A DNA stretch of 64,000 bases from Amycolatopsis sp. CA-230715 (GCF_018736145.1 NZ_CP059997.1:1797501-1861500); one strand, 5' to 3'. Positions 21,242 through 29,707 are shown, numbered from the stretch's first letter. Numbers and translations: made by a program. Notes: generated by a model not told the origin, from the sequence alone.

Positions 21242-22123
21242 CTACTGGAGCACCACGGACCGCGTGAGCGAACGCGGGTGGTCGGGGTCGAGTCCGCGAT
21301 CGGCGGCCCGCGCCCCCGCGACGCGCTGCGCGAGCACCAGATCCGCGAGCGGGTCGACGTCGCGGTCGACGAAGGTGGCCCCGGTCTTCGCGACGTCGCT
21401 GGCCATGCCCTCGGGCGCGGCGCCGAACATCCAGGTGACGCGGCCCGGCTGGCTGATGCTGATCGGGCCGTGCCGGTACTCCCACGCCGGGTACGACTCG
21501 GTCCAGGTGAGCGCGGCCTCGCGGAACTTCAGCGCGGCCTCGTTCGCGATGCCGACCGTCCAGCCCGTGCCGAGGAAGGTGAACTGGTCGGCTTCGCGCA
21601 ACTCCGCCGCGATCGGCTCGTCGAGCGCGGCGCGCGCCTGCTCGATCGCGCCCGAGAGGTCCTCGCCGAGGTTCGCCCGCAGCAGCGCGAGCGTGGTGGT
21701 GGCGAACCGCGTCTGCACCACGGACCGCTCGTCGCTGTAGGACAGGTCGACGACCCGGTCCGCGGCGTGCGCGATCTCACCGGGCACCCCGGTGATGACC
21801 GTGGTCGGGACGCGGCCGCGCAGCTCCGCCAGCAGCCGGAGCACCTCGGTCGTGGTGCCCGAGCGGGAGATCGCGAGCACCTCGTCGTACTGGCGGCCGC
21901 GCGGGAACTCGGACGCGGCGAACACGTCCGTCTGCCCGAGGCCCGCAGTCTCGCGGAGCACGCCGTAGGACTCGCCGATGAACCGCGAGGTACCGCAGCC
22001 GACGACGGCGATGCGACGGCCCGGCGCCGGCAGTACGGCGCTGAGCTCGTCGGCGAGGCCGACCGCGCGCTGCCAGCACTCGGGCTGGCTGGCGATCTCC
22101 TCGTCCATGAAAGACCGGGTCAT
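21242..22123 (-). CDS. SIS-domain sugar isomerase/deaminase (AgaS-like)
   Basis: A 293-aa protein with two sugar-isomerase (SIS) domains. Visible are GCGTSRFIGESYG, LAISRSGTTTEVLRLL and the C-terminal catalytic block SYPAWEYRHGP. This is the architecture of AgaS and related galactosamine-6-phosphate deaminase/isomerases that yield tagatose-6-phosphate. The ATG at 22123 is preferred because of GGGGAG upstream; two earlier in-frame starts lack one. It is the first gene of the operon with the ROK kinase, PfkB kinase and aldolase. Fructoselysine-type deglycases share the fold and are an alternative. Confidence 0.87.
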   Translation of the reverse strand: MTRSFMDEEIASQPECWQRAVGLADELSAVLPAPGRRIAVVGCGTSRFIGESYGVLRETAGLGQTDVFAASEFPRGRQYDEVLAISRSGTTTEVLRLLAELRGRVPTTVITGVPGEIAHAADRVVDLSYSDERSVVQTRFATTTLALLRANLGEDLSGAIEQARAALDEPIAAELREADQFTFLGTGWTVGIANEAALKFREAALTWTESYPAWEYRHGPISISQPGRVTWMFGAAPEGMASDVAKTGATFVDRDVDPLADLVLAQRVAGARAADRGLDPDHPRSLTRSVVLQ

Positions 22124-22156
22124 GCGACTCCCCATCCGTGCGGACACTCTTCCTTC

Positions 22157-22185
22157 ACCCTAGATGCTTGTTCATGCACGGTCAA
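22157..22185 (-). promoter_or_regulatory. Promoter of catabolic operon
   Basis: On the minus strand TTGACC (22185-22180), a 17-bp spacer and TAGGGT (22162-22157) form a good housekeeping promoter about 35 bp upstream of the SIS isomerase start. Confidence 0.55.
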
Positions 22186-22192
22186 CGAGTGT

Positions 22193-22207
22193 TTCAGTCA
22201 CTTTCAA
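22193..22207. promoter_or_regulatory. Candidate DeoR operator before SIS operon
   Basis: TTCAGTCACTTTCAA, directly upstream of the -35 element, combines the two words (TTCAGTCA, ACTTTCAA) that also occur before the GH109 gene. Repeated TTTCA-like words are typical of AgaR-type DeoR sites. Confidence 0.45.
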
Positions 22208-22284
22208 TCATTCAGCGGAACAGGGCAGCTTGCGATGCGGTCACGTCACGTTGACCACCTGGTCACTGGCGGCTTACGCTCGCT

Positions 22285-22385
22285 CGGCTAGGCGATGGCA
22301 ACCGGAATGCGGTGAGAATCCGCACGGACGCGCCACTGTGACCCACTACTCCAGGTGGGAAGTCAGACCCGGGTCATCGCACGAA
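22285..22385 (+). promoter_or_regulatory. Cobalamin riboswitch (cbtBA)
   Basis: The conserved core is clear: GGTGAGAATCCGC, then CGCGCCACTGTGA, and the closing B12-box region GGGAAGTCAGACC. The P1 stem pairs GCGATG (22292-22297) with CATCGC (22375-22380). It lies about 45 bp upstream of cbtB and would shut off cobalt uptake when cobalamin is plentiful. Confidence 0.93.
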
Positions 22386-22424
22386 GTACCGAGAGGCCGC
22401 GCAAGCCCGAGGAGGTCCCCAGCC

Positions 22425-22634
22425 GTGACACAGGCAGCAGTCCCCGCCATCGGCGAACCGATCCGCATCCCGCTCAAGGAAATCGCACCGTGGGCGGCGT
22501 TCGTCGTGCTGCTCGCGATGATCGTGCTCTACTTCGTCAGCACCGAGCAGGGCGCGCTCGCGCTCTTTTCGAACAGCTACGTGCACGAGTTCGTGCACGA
22601 CGGCAGGCACCTGCTCGCCTTCCCCTGCCACTGA
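22425..22634 (+). CDS. cbtB: Cobalt transporter subunit CbtB
   Basis: A 69-aa single-span membrane protein. The GTG start has a strong GAGGAGG site (22409-22415). One hydrophobic helix (WAAFVVLLAMIVLYFVSTEQ) precedes the family-defining His-rich C-terminus HEFVHDGRHLLAFPCH, a probable cobalt ligand cluster. CbtB and CbtA form a B12-regulated cobalt transporter. The gene is 18 bp before cbtA and directly downstream of a cobalamin riboswitch. Confidence 0.93.
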   Translation: MTQAAVPAIGEPIRIPLKEIAPWAAFVVLLAMIVLYFVSTEQGALALFSNSYVHEFVHDGRHLLAFPCH

Positions 22635-22652
22635 CCGGGCGGGCAGCGGCAG

Positions 22653-23420
22653 ATGATGAGGACCTTGCTGGTCCGCGGCATGCTCGCGGGCCTGATCGCC
22701 GGTGTGCTCGCGACCGGGTTCGCCTACCTGTTCGGCGAGCCGTCGGTCAACACCGCCATCGGCTTGGAAGAGTCCGGCGGCGGGCACTCCCACTCCGCGC
22801 CAGCCGAACCGGGCGCGCACTCCCACGAGACCGCGGCCGAGCCGGAGGAGGAACTGGTCAGCCGGGACGTGCAGAGCACGCTCGGGCTGTTCACCGGCGT
22901 CGCGGGCTACGGCATCGCGATCGGCGGCCTGTTCTCGCTCGGTTTCGCCTTCGCCCACGGCAGGCTCGGCCCGATGCGCCCGCGGGCGACCGCGGCCGTG
23001 CTCGCCGCGACCGGGTACGCGGTGGTCGTGCTCGTGCCGTTCCTGAAGTACCCGGCGAACCCGCCCGCGGTCGGGCAGGCGGGCACGATCGGCGACCGGA
23101 CGGGGCTGTACTTCGCGTTCGTCGCGATCTCGCTCGTGGTGGCGGGCATCGCCGTCGCGGCGGGCCGGAAGCTCGTGGAGCGGTTCGGCGCGTGGGGCGG
23201 AGTCCTGCTCGGCGCCGGGGGCTACGTCGTGGTGATGGCGCTGTGCGCGTGGCTGCTGCCGGTGATCGACGAAGTGCCGGAAGGCTTCCCGGGTTCGACG
23301 CTGTGGACCTTCCGCACCGCCTCGATCGGCACGCAGCTCGTGCTGTGGACCGCGCTCGGTCTCGTTTTCGGCGCACTGGCCGAAAAAGTGGCGCCGAAGC
23401 GCGCGGTGGCGGCCGCTTAG
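22653..23420 (+). CDS. cbtA: Cobalt transporter subunit CbtA
   Basis: A 255-aa integral membrane protein with about five or six membrane segments. It has a His-rich loop after the first helix (GGGHSHSAPAEPGAHSH) that is expected to bind cobalt. It pairs with CbtB under the upstream riboswitch and supplies metal for the cob genes that follow. Its stop overlaps the convergent cobQ stop at 23417-23420. Confidence 0.92.
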   Translation: MMRTLLVRGMLAGLIAGVLATGFAYLFGEPSVNTAIGLEESGGGHSHSAPAEPGAHSHETAAEPEEELVSRDVQSTLGLFTGVAGYGIAIGGLFSLGFAFAHGRLGPMRPRATAAVLAATGYAVVVLVPFLKYPANPPAVGQAGTIGDRTGLYFAFVAISLVVAGIAVAAGRKLVERFGAWGGVLLGAGGYVVVMALCAWLLPVIDEVPEGFPGSTLWTFRTASIGTQLVLWTALGLVFGALAEKVAPKRAVAAA

Positions 23421-24862
23421 AGCTTCATCAAGCGGCGCAAGGCTTCGCCGTCGAGGTGCTGTTCGATGGCGTCGGCGAGGCTGTCGAGCATGCGTTCGCG
23501 CAGTTCGGCGAAACCGGGTGCGCCCGCGCGCGGGGTCCATTCGATCCCGGCCTGCGCGGCCGCCTCGGTCAGCCACGCGCGGCGGAACCCGTCGTTGTCG
23601 AAGGCGCCGTGCCACATCGTGCCCCACACCGGACCGCGGCGGCAGCCGTCCAGAAACGGTTCCACGTCAGGGGTTTCGGGCACCGTCGCGCGGCCGTGGT
23701 GGATCTCGTACGCGCGCACGGCGTGCCCGCGCCAGCGCCCTTCCGGGGTGGCCAGCACCTTCTCCGCCGTGAAGTCCACTGTGGACGGGAGGAGGCCGAG
23801 CCCGTCGATCGTGCCCACCTCGGACTCCACGTCGTCGGCGATGCGGGTGGCCAGCATCTGGTAGCCGCCGCACACGCCCAGCACGGGTTTTCCCTCCACC
23901 GCACGGGTTTTGACGGCGTCGGCGAGTCCGCGTTCGGCCAGCCAGCGCAGATCCGACACGGTGGCCCTGCTGCCGGGCAGCACCACCACGTCGCTCGTCG
24001 CGACGACGTCCGGGTCCGCGGTCAGGCTCACCGCGACACCCGGTTCCGCGGCGAGCGCGTCCACATCGGTCGCGTTCGAGGCGCGGGGGAACCGCACCAC
24101 GGCCACTTTCAGGGTGGCGCCGGTCGCGGTCCCTGCCCAGCCCGCTGCCGCGAGCGCATCTTCGGAGTCGATCCACACCCCGTCGAGCCACGGCAGCACG
24201 CCGAACACCGGGCGCCCGGTCCGCTCGGTGAGCGTGCCGAGCCCGGGGCGCAGCAGAGCGAGGTCACCGCGGAACTTGTTGACCACCCAGCCGGCGATCA
24301 GCTCCTGGTCCTCGTGGTCGAGCAGCGCGAGCGTGCCGTACATCGCGGCCAGCACGCCGCCGCGGTCGATGTCCCCGACCACCAGCACCGGAAGGCCGAA
24401 CTCGCGCGCCAGCCCCATGTTCACGTAGTCGCCGTCGCGCAGGTTGACCTCCGCCGGGCTGCCCGCGCCCTCGCACACCACGACGTCGAAGCGGCGCTCC
24501 AGCTCGCGGTAGGCGTCGAACGCGAGCTTCGCGAGCACACGGCGGCCGGTGGCGTACTCCCCCGCGTCGAGCACGCCGAACGGCTTTCCCATCGCGACGA
24601 TGTGGCTGCGGCGATCGCTGCCCGGTTTGAGCAGCACCGGGTTGAACGCGGCCTCCGGCTCGACCCCCGCCGCGCGCGCCTGCAACCACTGCGCGCGCCC
24701 GATCTCGGCACCGTCCGCGCACACCATCGAGTTGTTCGACATGTTCTGCGCCTTGAACGGCGCCACGCGCACGCCCTCGCGCGCGAGCCAGCGGCAAAGC
24801 CCCGCCGCCACCAGGCTCTTGCCCGCGTCGGAGGTGGTGCCCGCGACCAGGACCCCGCTCAC
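23417..24862 (-). CDS. cobQ: Cobyric acid synthase
   Basis: A 481-aa ATP- and glutamine-dependent enzyme that amidates four side chains of adenosyl-cobyrinic acid a,c-diamide to cobyric acid. The N-terminal dethiobiotin-synthetase-like P-loop is GTTSDAGKS, followed by FKAQNMSNNS. The C-terminal type I glutamine amidotransferase domain has its nucleophile Cys in GVCGGYQML and the late His in EIHHGRA. The GTG start lies inside the end of cobD (4-bp overlap), so cobD-cobQ is an operon. Confidence 0.96.
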   Translation of the reverse strand: MSGVLVAGTTSDAGKSLVAAGLCRWLAREGVRVAPFKAQNMSNNSMVCADGAEIGRAQWLQARAAGVEPEAAFNPVLLKPGSDRRSHIVAMGKPFGVLDAGEYATGRRVLAKLAFDAYRELERRFDVVVCEGAGSPAEVNLRDGDYVNMGLAREFGLPVLVVGDIDRGGVLAAMYGTLALLDHEDQELIAGWVVNKFRGDLALLRPGLGTLTERTGRPVFGVLPWLDGVWIDSEDALAAAGWAGTATGATLKVAVVRFPRASNATDVDALAAEPGVAVSLTADPDVVATSDVVVLPGSRATVSDLRWLAERGLADAVKTRAVEGKPVLGVCGGYQMLATRIADDVESEVGTIDGLGLLPSTVDFTAEKVLATPEGRWRGHAVRAYEIHHGRATVPETPDVEPFLDGCRRGPVWGTMWHGAFDNDGFRRAWLTEAAAQAGIEWTPRAGAPGFAELRERMLDSLADAIEQHLDGEALRRLMKL

Positions 24863-25782
24863 GCGATCGCCACCGCCACCGCGGCGGCCGCCGCGCCGAC
24901 CATTGTGGACAGTCGAACGGCGCGGCGGAGATCGGCGGTGACCGGCGGGCGCCCGTCACCGAGAGTGCCCCTGTCCTCGGTCTCGCCGTGGTAGCTGTTG
25001 ACGCCGCCGAGCCGGACGCCGAGCGCGCCGGCGAACGCCGCTTCCACCTGTCCCGCGTTCGGGCTCGGATGCCGCCGCCCGTCGCGCCGCCACACCCGCA
25101 GCGCCTCCCGCGCGCGGCCACCGGCGCACACGGCCGTCAGCGCCGCCGCCACGCGCGCCGGGACGAGGTTCGCGAGATCGTCCGCACGCGCCGATGCCCA
25201 GCCGAAACGGCGGTAGCGCGGCGAAGTGTGGCCCACCATCGCGTCGAGCGTGTTGAGCGCGCGGTAGCCGAGCAGGCCGGGAATCCCGGCGACGGCACCC
25301 CACAGCAGCGGCGCCACCACGGCGTCGGAGGTGTTCTCCGCGATCGACTCGGTGGCCGCCCTCGCCAGCTCGCCCGGCCCGAGATCCGTCGCGTCGCGAC
25401 CGCACAGGTGTGCCAGGCGGCGCCGCGCCGAGGGCACGTCTTCGCGGTCGAGCAGTGCCGCCATCGCGGCGCCTTCCGCGGCGAGTCCCCTGCCGCCGAG
25501 CACCGCCCAGGTCGCGGCGGCGGTCAGCGCGAACCTGGCCGTGGGACGCTCGCGCGTGGCAACCTGCGCGAGGAATCCGAGCGCGGTCGCCGTACCCGCG
25601 CACACGCTCGCGTACGCGGTCCCCGCGGCCTTCGAATCGGCCCACGCGCGGCGTTCCAGCGCGGCCGCCGCGGTGCCGAACCCGGCGACGGGATGCCACC
25701 GCGCCGGATCGCCGAACACCAGATCGGCGGCGTACCCGGCGGCGAGCCCGGCCGCCGTCACCGCCGATGTGCGCAGTCCCAC
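24859..25782 (-). CDS. cobD: Adenosylcobinamide-phosphate synthase
   Basis: A 307-aa membrane protein (CbiB family) that joins the aminopropanol arm to cobyric acid. Visible are GYAADLVFGDPARWHPVAGFG near the N-terminus, SIAENTSDAVVAPLLW in the middle and RAREALRVWRRDGRRHPSPNAG late. The GTG at 25782 matches the family start; the frame remains open upstream into the divergent cobU region. It is followed with a 4-bp overlap by cobQ. Confidence 0.93.
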   Translation of the reverse strand: MGLRTSAVTAAGLAAGYAADLVFGDPARWHPVAGFGTAAAALERRAWADSKAAGTAYASVCAGTATALGFLAQVATRERPTARFALTAAATWAVLGGRGLAAEGAAMAALLDREDVPSARRRLAHLCGRDATDLGPGELARAATESIAENTSDAVVAPLLWGAVAGIPGLLGYRALNTLDAMVGHTSPRYRRFGWASARADDLANLVPARVAAALTAVCAGGRAREALRVWRRDGRRHPSPNAGQVEAAFAGALGVRLGGVNSYHGETEDRGTLGDGRPPVTADLRRAVRLSTMVGAAAAAVAVAIA

Positions 25783-25818
25783 GCACGGCACACTAGCCTG
25801 TGCACGACAATGCCCGGT

Positions 25819-26439
25819 ATGACGAAGCTGACCCAGCGGCTCGCCGCCTTCTTCGAGGCCGCGGCCAGGGTGTTGCGCCAGTACGGGCGCGCTCGGGAGA
25901 AAGTGCTGATCCTCGGCGGGGTCCGGTCGGGGAAGTCGAGACACGCCGAGCGGTTCGTCGCACGGCATCCCGAGGTCGTCTACGTGGCCCCCGGCCTGCC
26001 GCCGTCACCGGACGATCCGGAATGGGCGGCGAGGGTCGCCGCCCACCGCGCGCGGCGCCCCGAGAACTGGCGCACCGTGGAGACCACCGATCTCGCCGCC
26101 ACCCTGCGCGGCGCGTCGCGGCCGTTGCTCATCGACTGCCTCGGCACCTGGCTCAGCCGCGTCCTCGACGAGGTCGGCGCGTGGACGCAGACCGAGGGCT
26201 GGGAGCTCCGGCTCGACGAGCGGCTCGAAGACTTCCTGTCCGCTTGGGACAGCGCGCACGTGCCGGTGGTCGCGGTCAGCAACGAGGTCGGCAGCGGCGT
26301 GGTGCCGGGCTTCGCCTCCGGCCGCGTCTTCCGCGACGTGCTCGGCGCGCTCAACACCAGGGTCGCCGCGGCGTCGGACCGGGTCCTGCTGGTGGTCGCG
26401 GGCCGGGTCGTCGAACTCGGAGAACGGAGCGAATCGTGA
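25819..26439 (+). CDS. cobU: Adenosylcobinamide kinase/guanylyltransferase
   Basis: A bifunctional CobU/CobP that phosphorylates adenosylcobinamide and attaches GMP. The P-loop GGVRSGKSRHAERF, the block with the GMP-accepting His (AAHRARRPENWRTVE), LLIDCLGTWLS and SNEVGSGVVP are all present. Start choice is uncertain. ATGs at 25810 and 25819 add about 28 residues before the P-loop, whereas a GTG at 25903 preceded by GGGAG would give the compact family-typical N-terminus and leave 120 bp for divergent promoters. It overlaps cobT by 4 bp. Confidence 0.9.
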   Translation: MTKLTQRLAAFFEAAARVLRQYGRAREKVLILGGVRSGKSRHAERFVARHPEVVYVAPGLPPSPDDPEWAARVAAHRARRPENWRTVETTDLAATLRGASRPLLIDCLGTWLSRVLDEVGAWTQTEGWELRLDERLEDFLSAWDSAHVPVVAVSNEVGSGVVPGFASGRVFRDVLGALNTRVAAASDRVLLVVAGRVVELGERSES

Positions 26440-27458
26440 TCGAGGTCCCCGCCCCCGACGGCGCCGCGCGCGAGGCCGCGCAGGCCAGGCTCGACGGGCT
26501 CGTCAAACCGCTCGGTTCGCTCGGCAGGCTGGAGGAGCTGGCCGCGTGGCTGTGCGCCGCGCACGGTTCGGTGCCGTCCCGCCCGCTCGACGACGTTCGC
26601 GTGGTGGTCTTCGCGGGCGACCACGGCGTCACCACCTCCGGCGTCTCGGCCTACCCGCGCGAGGTCACCGCGGCGATGGTGCGGGTGTTCCTCGCGGGCA
26701 CCAGCGGCGTGACCGTGCTGGCGAAGCAGCTCGGCGCGCGCGTGCGGGTCGTCGACATCGCGGTGGACGCCGAGCTGCCCGAGGTGCCGTCCGCCGTGGT
26801 GGCGCACAAGATCCGCCGCGGCTCCGGTTCGATCGACGTCGAAGACGCGCTGGCGCCGGGCGAGGCTTCGTCGGCGTTCACCGCGGGCCGCGCGATCGCC
26901 GACGAAGAGATCGACGCGGGCGCGGATCTGCTGATCCCCGGCGACATGGGCATCGGCAACACCACGGTCGCCGCCGCGCTCGTCGCCGCGGTGCTGGGCC
27001 TTCCCGCCGAAGACGTGGTGGGTACCGGCACCGGCGTCGATGCCGACGGCCGCGCGCGCAAAGTCGCCGTCGTCGAGGCGGCGCTGGCCCGCGCGGGCAC
27101 GGGTGGCGATCCGTTCGCGCTGCTCACGAAGCTCGGCAGCGCGTGCGCCGCAGCCACCGCCGGTTTCCTCGTGCAGGGCGCGGTCCGCGGCGTCCCGGTC
27201 GTGCTGGACGGCGTGTTCTCCGGTGCGGCCGCGCTCGTCGCGCGCGAGATCGCGCCCGGCGCGCCGCGGTGGTGGCTCGCCGGTCACCGGTCGACGGAGC
27301 CCTCGCAAGCGTTTGCGCTCAAGGCACTCGGGCTCGACCCCATCCTCGATCTCGGCCTGCGGCTCGGCGAAGGCAGCGGCGCGGTCCAGGCCGTGCCGGT
27401 GCTGCGCTCGGCACACGCGGTGCTGGCCGAGATGAGCCTGCTCTCGGACCTGGGGTGA
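26436..27458 (+). CDS. cobT: Nicotinate-nucleotide-dimethylbenzimidazole phosphoribosyltransferase
   Basis: A 340-aa enzyme that makes alpha-ribazole phosphate, the lower ligand of cobalamin. Family motifs: VVFAGDHGVTTSGVSAYPREVT, GDMGIGNTT, LDGVFSGAAAL, and the catalytic Glu in GHRSTEPSQAFAL. The GTG start shares GTGA with the cobU stop, and the stop shares GTGA with the cobS start, giving a tightly coupled cobUTS operon. Confidence 0.96.
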   Translation: MIEVPAPDGAAREAAQARLDGLVKPLGSLGRLEELAAWLCAAHGSVPSRPLDDVRVVVFAGDHGVTTSGVSAYPREVTAAMVRVFLAGTSGVTVLAKQLGARVRVVDIAVDAELPEVPSAVVAHKIRRGSGSIDVEDALAPGEASSAFTAGRAIADEEIDAGADLLIPGDMGIGNTTVAAALVAAVLGLPAEDVVGTGTGVDADGRARKVAVVEAALARAGTGGDPFALLTKLGSACAAATAGFLVQGAVRGVPVVLDGVFSGAAALVAREIAPGAPRWWLAGHRSTEPSQAFALKALGLDPILDLGLRLGEGSGAVQAVPVLRSAHAVLAEMSLLSDLG

Positions 27459-28207
27459 TCGACGCGCTGCGCATGGCGTTCGGCACCCTGACCGTGGTGC
27501 CGGTGCCCGCGCCGCGCGTGATCGACCGCGGGGTCGCCGCGGGCGCCATGCTGCTCGCGCCGGTCGCCGCCGTGCCGCTCGCGGCCGCCGCGGTGCTCGT
27601 CGTGCTCGCCTGCACCGCATTGCGGTTGCCCGCACTGGGTTGTGCCGGTCTCGCGCTCGCGGCGATCGCGCTCGGCAGCAGGGGCCTGCACCTCGACGGC
27701 CTCGCCGACACCGCCGACGGCCTCGGCGCCTCCTACGACCGCGCCCGCGCGCTCGAAGTCATGCGGCGCGGCGATTCCGGCCCCACCGGCGTCGCCACCC
27801 TGGTACTCGCGCTGATCGTCCAATGTGGAGCGTTGACGGGCGCTGTCCTTTCCGGACACGGTGAAGCGGCGATCGCCGTCGCGGTACTGGCGGGACGCGG
27901 CGTGCTCCCCCTGTGCTGCGCGCGGGGCGTCCCGTCCGCCCGCCCCGACGGCCTGGGCGCGACCGTGGCTGGCTCGGTCCGGGTCCCGTTCGCGGTGCTG
28001 GTGTTCGTCTTGCTGGCCGCGGTGAGCGCGCTCGCGCCGGGGTTGCCGTGGTGGCGGGGTCCGGTGGCGGTCGGGGTCGCGTTCGTCGCGGCGGGGGTGT
28101 TGCTGTTCCGGTGCGTGCGGCGGCTGGGCGGGATCACCGGGGACGTCCTGGGCGGCTGCGTGGAAGTCGGCACGACGGCCGCCCTGCTGGCGATGTCCGC
28201 TGGGTAG
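27455..28207 (+). CDS. cobS: Adenosylcobinamide-GDP ribazoletransferase
   Basis: A 250-aa polytopic membrane enzyme that joins adenosylcobinamide-GDP to alpha-ribazole in the last assembly step. The active-site Asp motif LHLDGLADTADGLGA and the segment GDSGPTGVATLVLALI are intact, with five or six hydrophobic helices. It is the last gene of cobUTS. The repeat- and insertion-sequence region starts about 30 bp after its stop. Confidence 0.94.
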   Translation: MIDALRMAFGTLTVVPVPAPRVIDRGVAAGAMLLAPVAAVPLAAAAVLVVLACTALRLPALGCAGLALAAIALGSRGLHLDGLADTADGLGASYDRARALEVMRRGDSGPTGVATLVLALIVQCGALTGAVLSGHGEAAIAVAVLAGRGVLPLCCARGVPSARPDGLGATVAGSVRVPFAVLVFVLLAAVSALAPGLPWWRGPVAVGVAFVAAGVLLFRCVRRLGGITGDVLGGCVEVGTTAALLAMSAG

Positions 28208-28238
28208 GTCTCGGAGTCCGGAACGGGACCACATCCGA

Positions 28239-28270
28239 TGCCCTGAAGGCCACCATGACGGCACTGAGCG
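28239..28270. repeat. Type B palindromic repeat, half copy
   Basis: GCCCTGAAGGCCACCATGAC and the following GGCACTGAGCGCC match the left arm of the type B element at 28325-28358, but the right arm is missing. It looks like a decayed or deletion-derived copy. Confidence 0.55.
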
Positions 28271-28324
28271 CCCGAAACTCGGCCCTCACACCAAGATCCC
28301 GGCACGGAGCCGCCATGGCAGTAT

Positions 28325-28358
28325 GCCGTGAAGGCCACCATGACGGCATTCAGTGCCG
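28325..28358. repeat. Type B palindromic repeat, left part (split by IS)
   Basis: The left arm and loop of a long palindrome. Its right arm (TGATGGTGGCC) resumes at 29723 beyond the insertion sequence. Joining the two restores arms of 16 bp with one mismatch (GGCCACCATGACGGCA versus TGCCGTGATGGTGGCC) around a TTCAG tip. The last 15 bp (28344-28358) are the target-site duplication. Confidence 0.75.
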
Positions 28359-29707
28359 TGTCGTGTCTCGGTAGTTCTGCCGCAGGTTTGTCTCGGTTGT
28401 TGTGACACAGGTTAGGCGGCTGGGGTGAGTTGGCCTTGGTAGGTCTTGGTGTGGTCGAGGTGGATGTGGCCGATCGGGTCGCCGTCGCTGGTGTAGGCGG
28501 TGGCCCGGTCGCTGTCACGGATGATGGTGATGGTGTGTCCGGCGTGGGCGGTGCCGATCCGTAGCCGGGCGTGTTTGCCGAGGTTGACCGTGCCGGTGGT
28601 GCTGACTTTGAGGCGGTGCACGGTGGCGTCGTCCTGGACGGGCAGGTGCTGGGGTCCGCCGTGGCTGTCGCTGGTGGTCCAGGCATGGGTGGGGGTTTGC
28701 CGGCCAAGGGCGCTGTGGCGGCGGTGGTTGTAGTGCTCGCGGTAGACCTCGAGCAGGGTGCGGAGTTCGGTCAGGGTCGCGGGTTGGATGGGTTGGTGAT
28801 CCAGCCAGCGTTTGAAGGTCTGGTGGTGGCGTTCGACCTTGCCGCAGGTCTGCGGGTGGTAGGGGCTGGAATGGATCAGCCTGCAGCCGTGGCCGGTGAC
28901 GGTGCGGGCGAACGCCGATGGCCCGGCGTTGGGGTGGCGGCCGCGTGAGGTGAACGCGGATCCGTTGTCGGACAACACGATCGCGGGCGCACCATGGTCG
29001 GTGATGGCCGCGGTGATCGCGGTGATCGCGGCACGGGAGGTTTCGGCCTCGGCGGCGTGATTGGCCACCAGCATGCGCGTGCAGTCGTCGAGGACCTCGA
29101 ACACCACCACCGTGGCCCCGCCGGCGAGGATGACCTCGGTGGCGTCGATCTGGTAGCAGTCCCGCGGCCGGGCATAGCTGAACCGACGGTAGGAGGACCG
29201 GGGCCGCTTACGGGGGTTGGACTCGGCCAGCCCGTGCCGGGACAGGATCCGGTTGATCGTGGCCCGCGACGGGACAGGCCAGCCCCGTCCGGCCCAGTCC
29301 CGCTCGGCGGCCAACTCCAGAAGCCGATCGCGGATCGGGTCCGCCCCGTTGTCCGGTTTCAGCTCCTTCCGCAGCCGCAGCACGACAGCCACGACCGGCT
29401 CCGCCGTAGCATGCCGCACGGTCTTGGGCCGGGTCGACCGCCGCCGCCACTGCCCCTCGGCCTGGATCCGGGCACGGTGCCGATAGAACGTCCGCCTATC
29501 GACACCATGCTCCCGGCACCACGCCGACACGTTCTCAACCGGCACTTCAGCCGTCAGCATCGCGTCCACGAATCGCATGATCGTCCCATTCCGCGTCATG
29601 GCCCTCACCACAACGCCGGTCAGGCGGCAGATCATGCAACATCACCCGACCCGGGTGTGTCACATGCTGCGATACACAAACTGTGTCAAAACAGCTGATA
29701 CTGAACA
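28359..29707 (-). mobile_element. IS481-type insertion sequence, intact
   Basis: A 1349-bp element. It begins TGTCGTGTCTCGG and ends (reverse complement) TGTTCAGTATCAG, imperfect terminal inverted repeats of the TGT...ACA class. A perfect 9-bp subterminal repeat TGTGACACA lies 42-43 bp inside each end (28401-28409 and 29656-29664). A 15-bp direct repeat CGGCATTCAGTGCCG flanks it (28344-28358 and 29708-29722); one or two neighbouring bases also match, so the exact edges are ambiguous by that amount. One full-length transposase is inside. It sits between cobS and cobC without breaking a gene. Confidence 0.88.
28412..29635 (-). CDS. IS481-family transposase
   Basis: A 407-aa DDE transposase with an intact frame. 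The N-terminal helix-turn-helix region (NVSAWCREHGVDRRTFYRHR) is followed by a second HTH segment and the integrase core. The catalytic acidic residues lie in YQIDATEV, IVLSDNGSAF and CGKVERHHQ. The spacing from the second Asp to Glu is about 45 residues, a little longer than the usual 35 because of an inserted loop. The C-terminus has YNHRRHSALGRQTP. A start at 29599 (MTRNG) is also possible. Confidence 0.9.
   Translation of the reverse strand: MICRLTGVVVRAMTRNGTIMRFVDAMLTAEVPVENVSAWCREHGVDRRTFYRHRARIQAEGQWRRRSTRPKTVRHATAEPVVAVVLRLRKELKPDNGADPIRDRLLELAAERDWAGRGWPVPSRATINRILSRHGLAESNPRKRPRSSYRRFSYARPRDCYQIDATEVILAGGATVVVFEVLDDCTRMLVANHAAEAETSRAAITAITAAITDHGAPAIVLSDNGSAFTSRGRHPNAGPSAFARTVTGHGCRLIHSSPYHPQTCGKVERHHQTFKRWLDHQPIQPATLTELRTLLEVYREHYNHRRHSALGRQTPTHAWTTSDSHGGPQHLPVQDDATVHRLKVSTTGTVNLGKHARLRIGTAHAGHTITIIRDSDRATAYTSDGDPIGHIHLDHTKTYQGQLTPAA

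Noticed and set aside
28359..29707. Composite transposon carrying cob genes
   Set aside because: Only one insertion sequence copy is present, and its target duplication closes directly around the single element.
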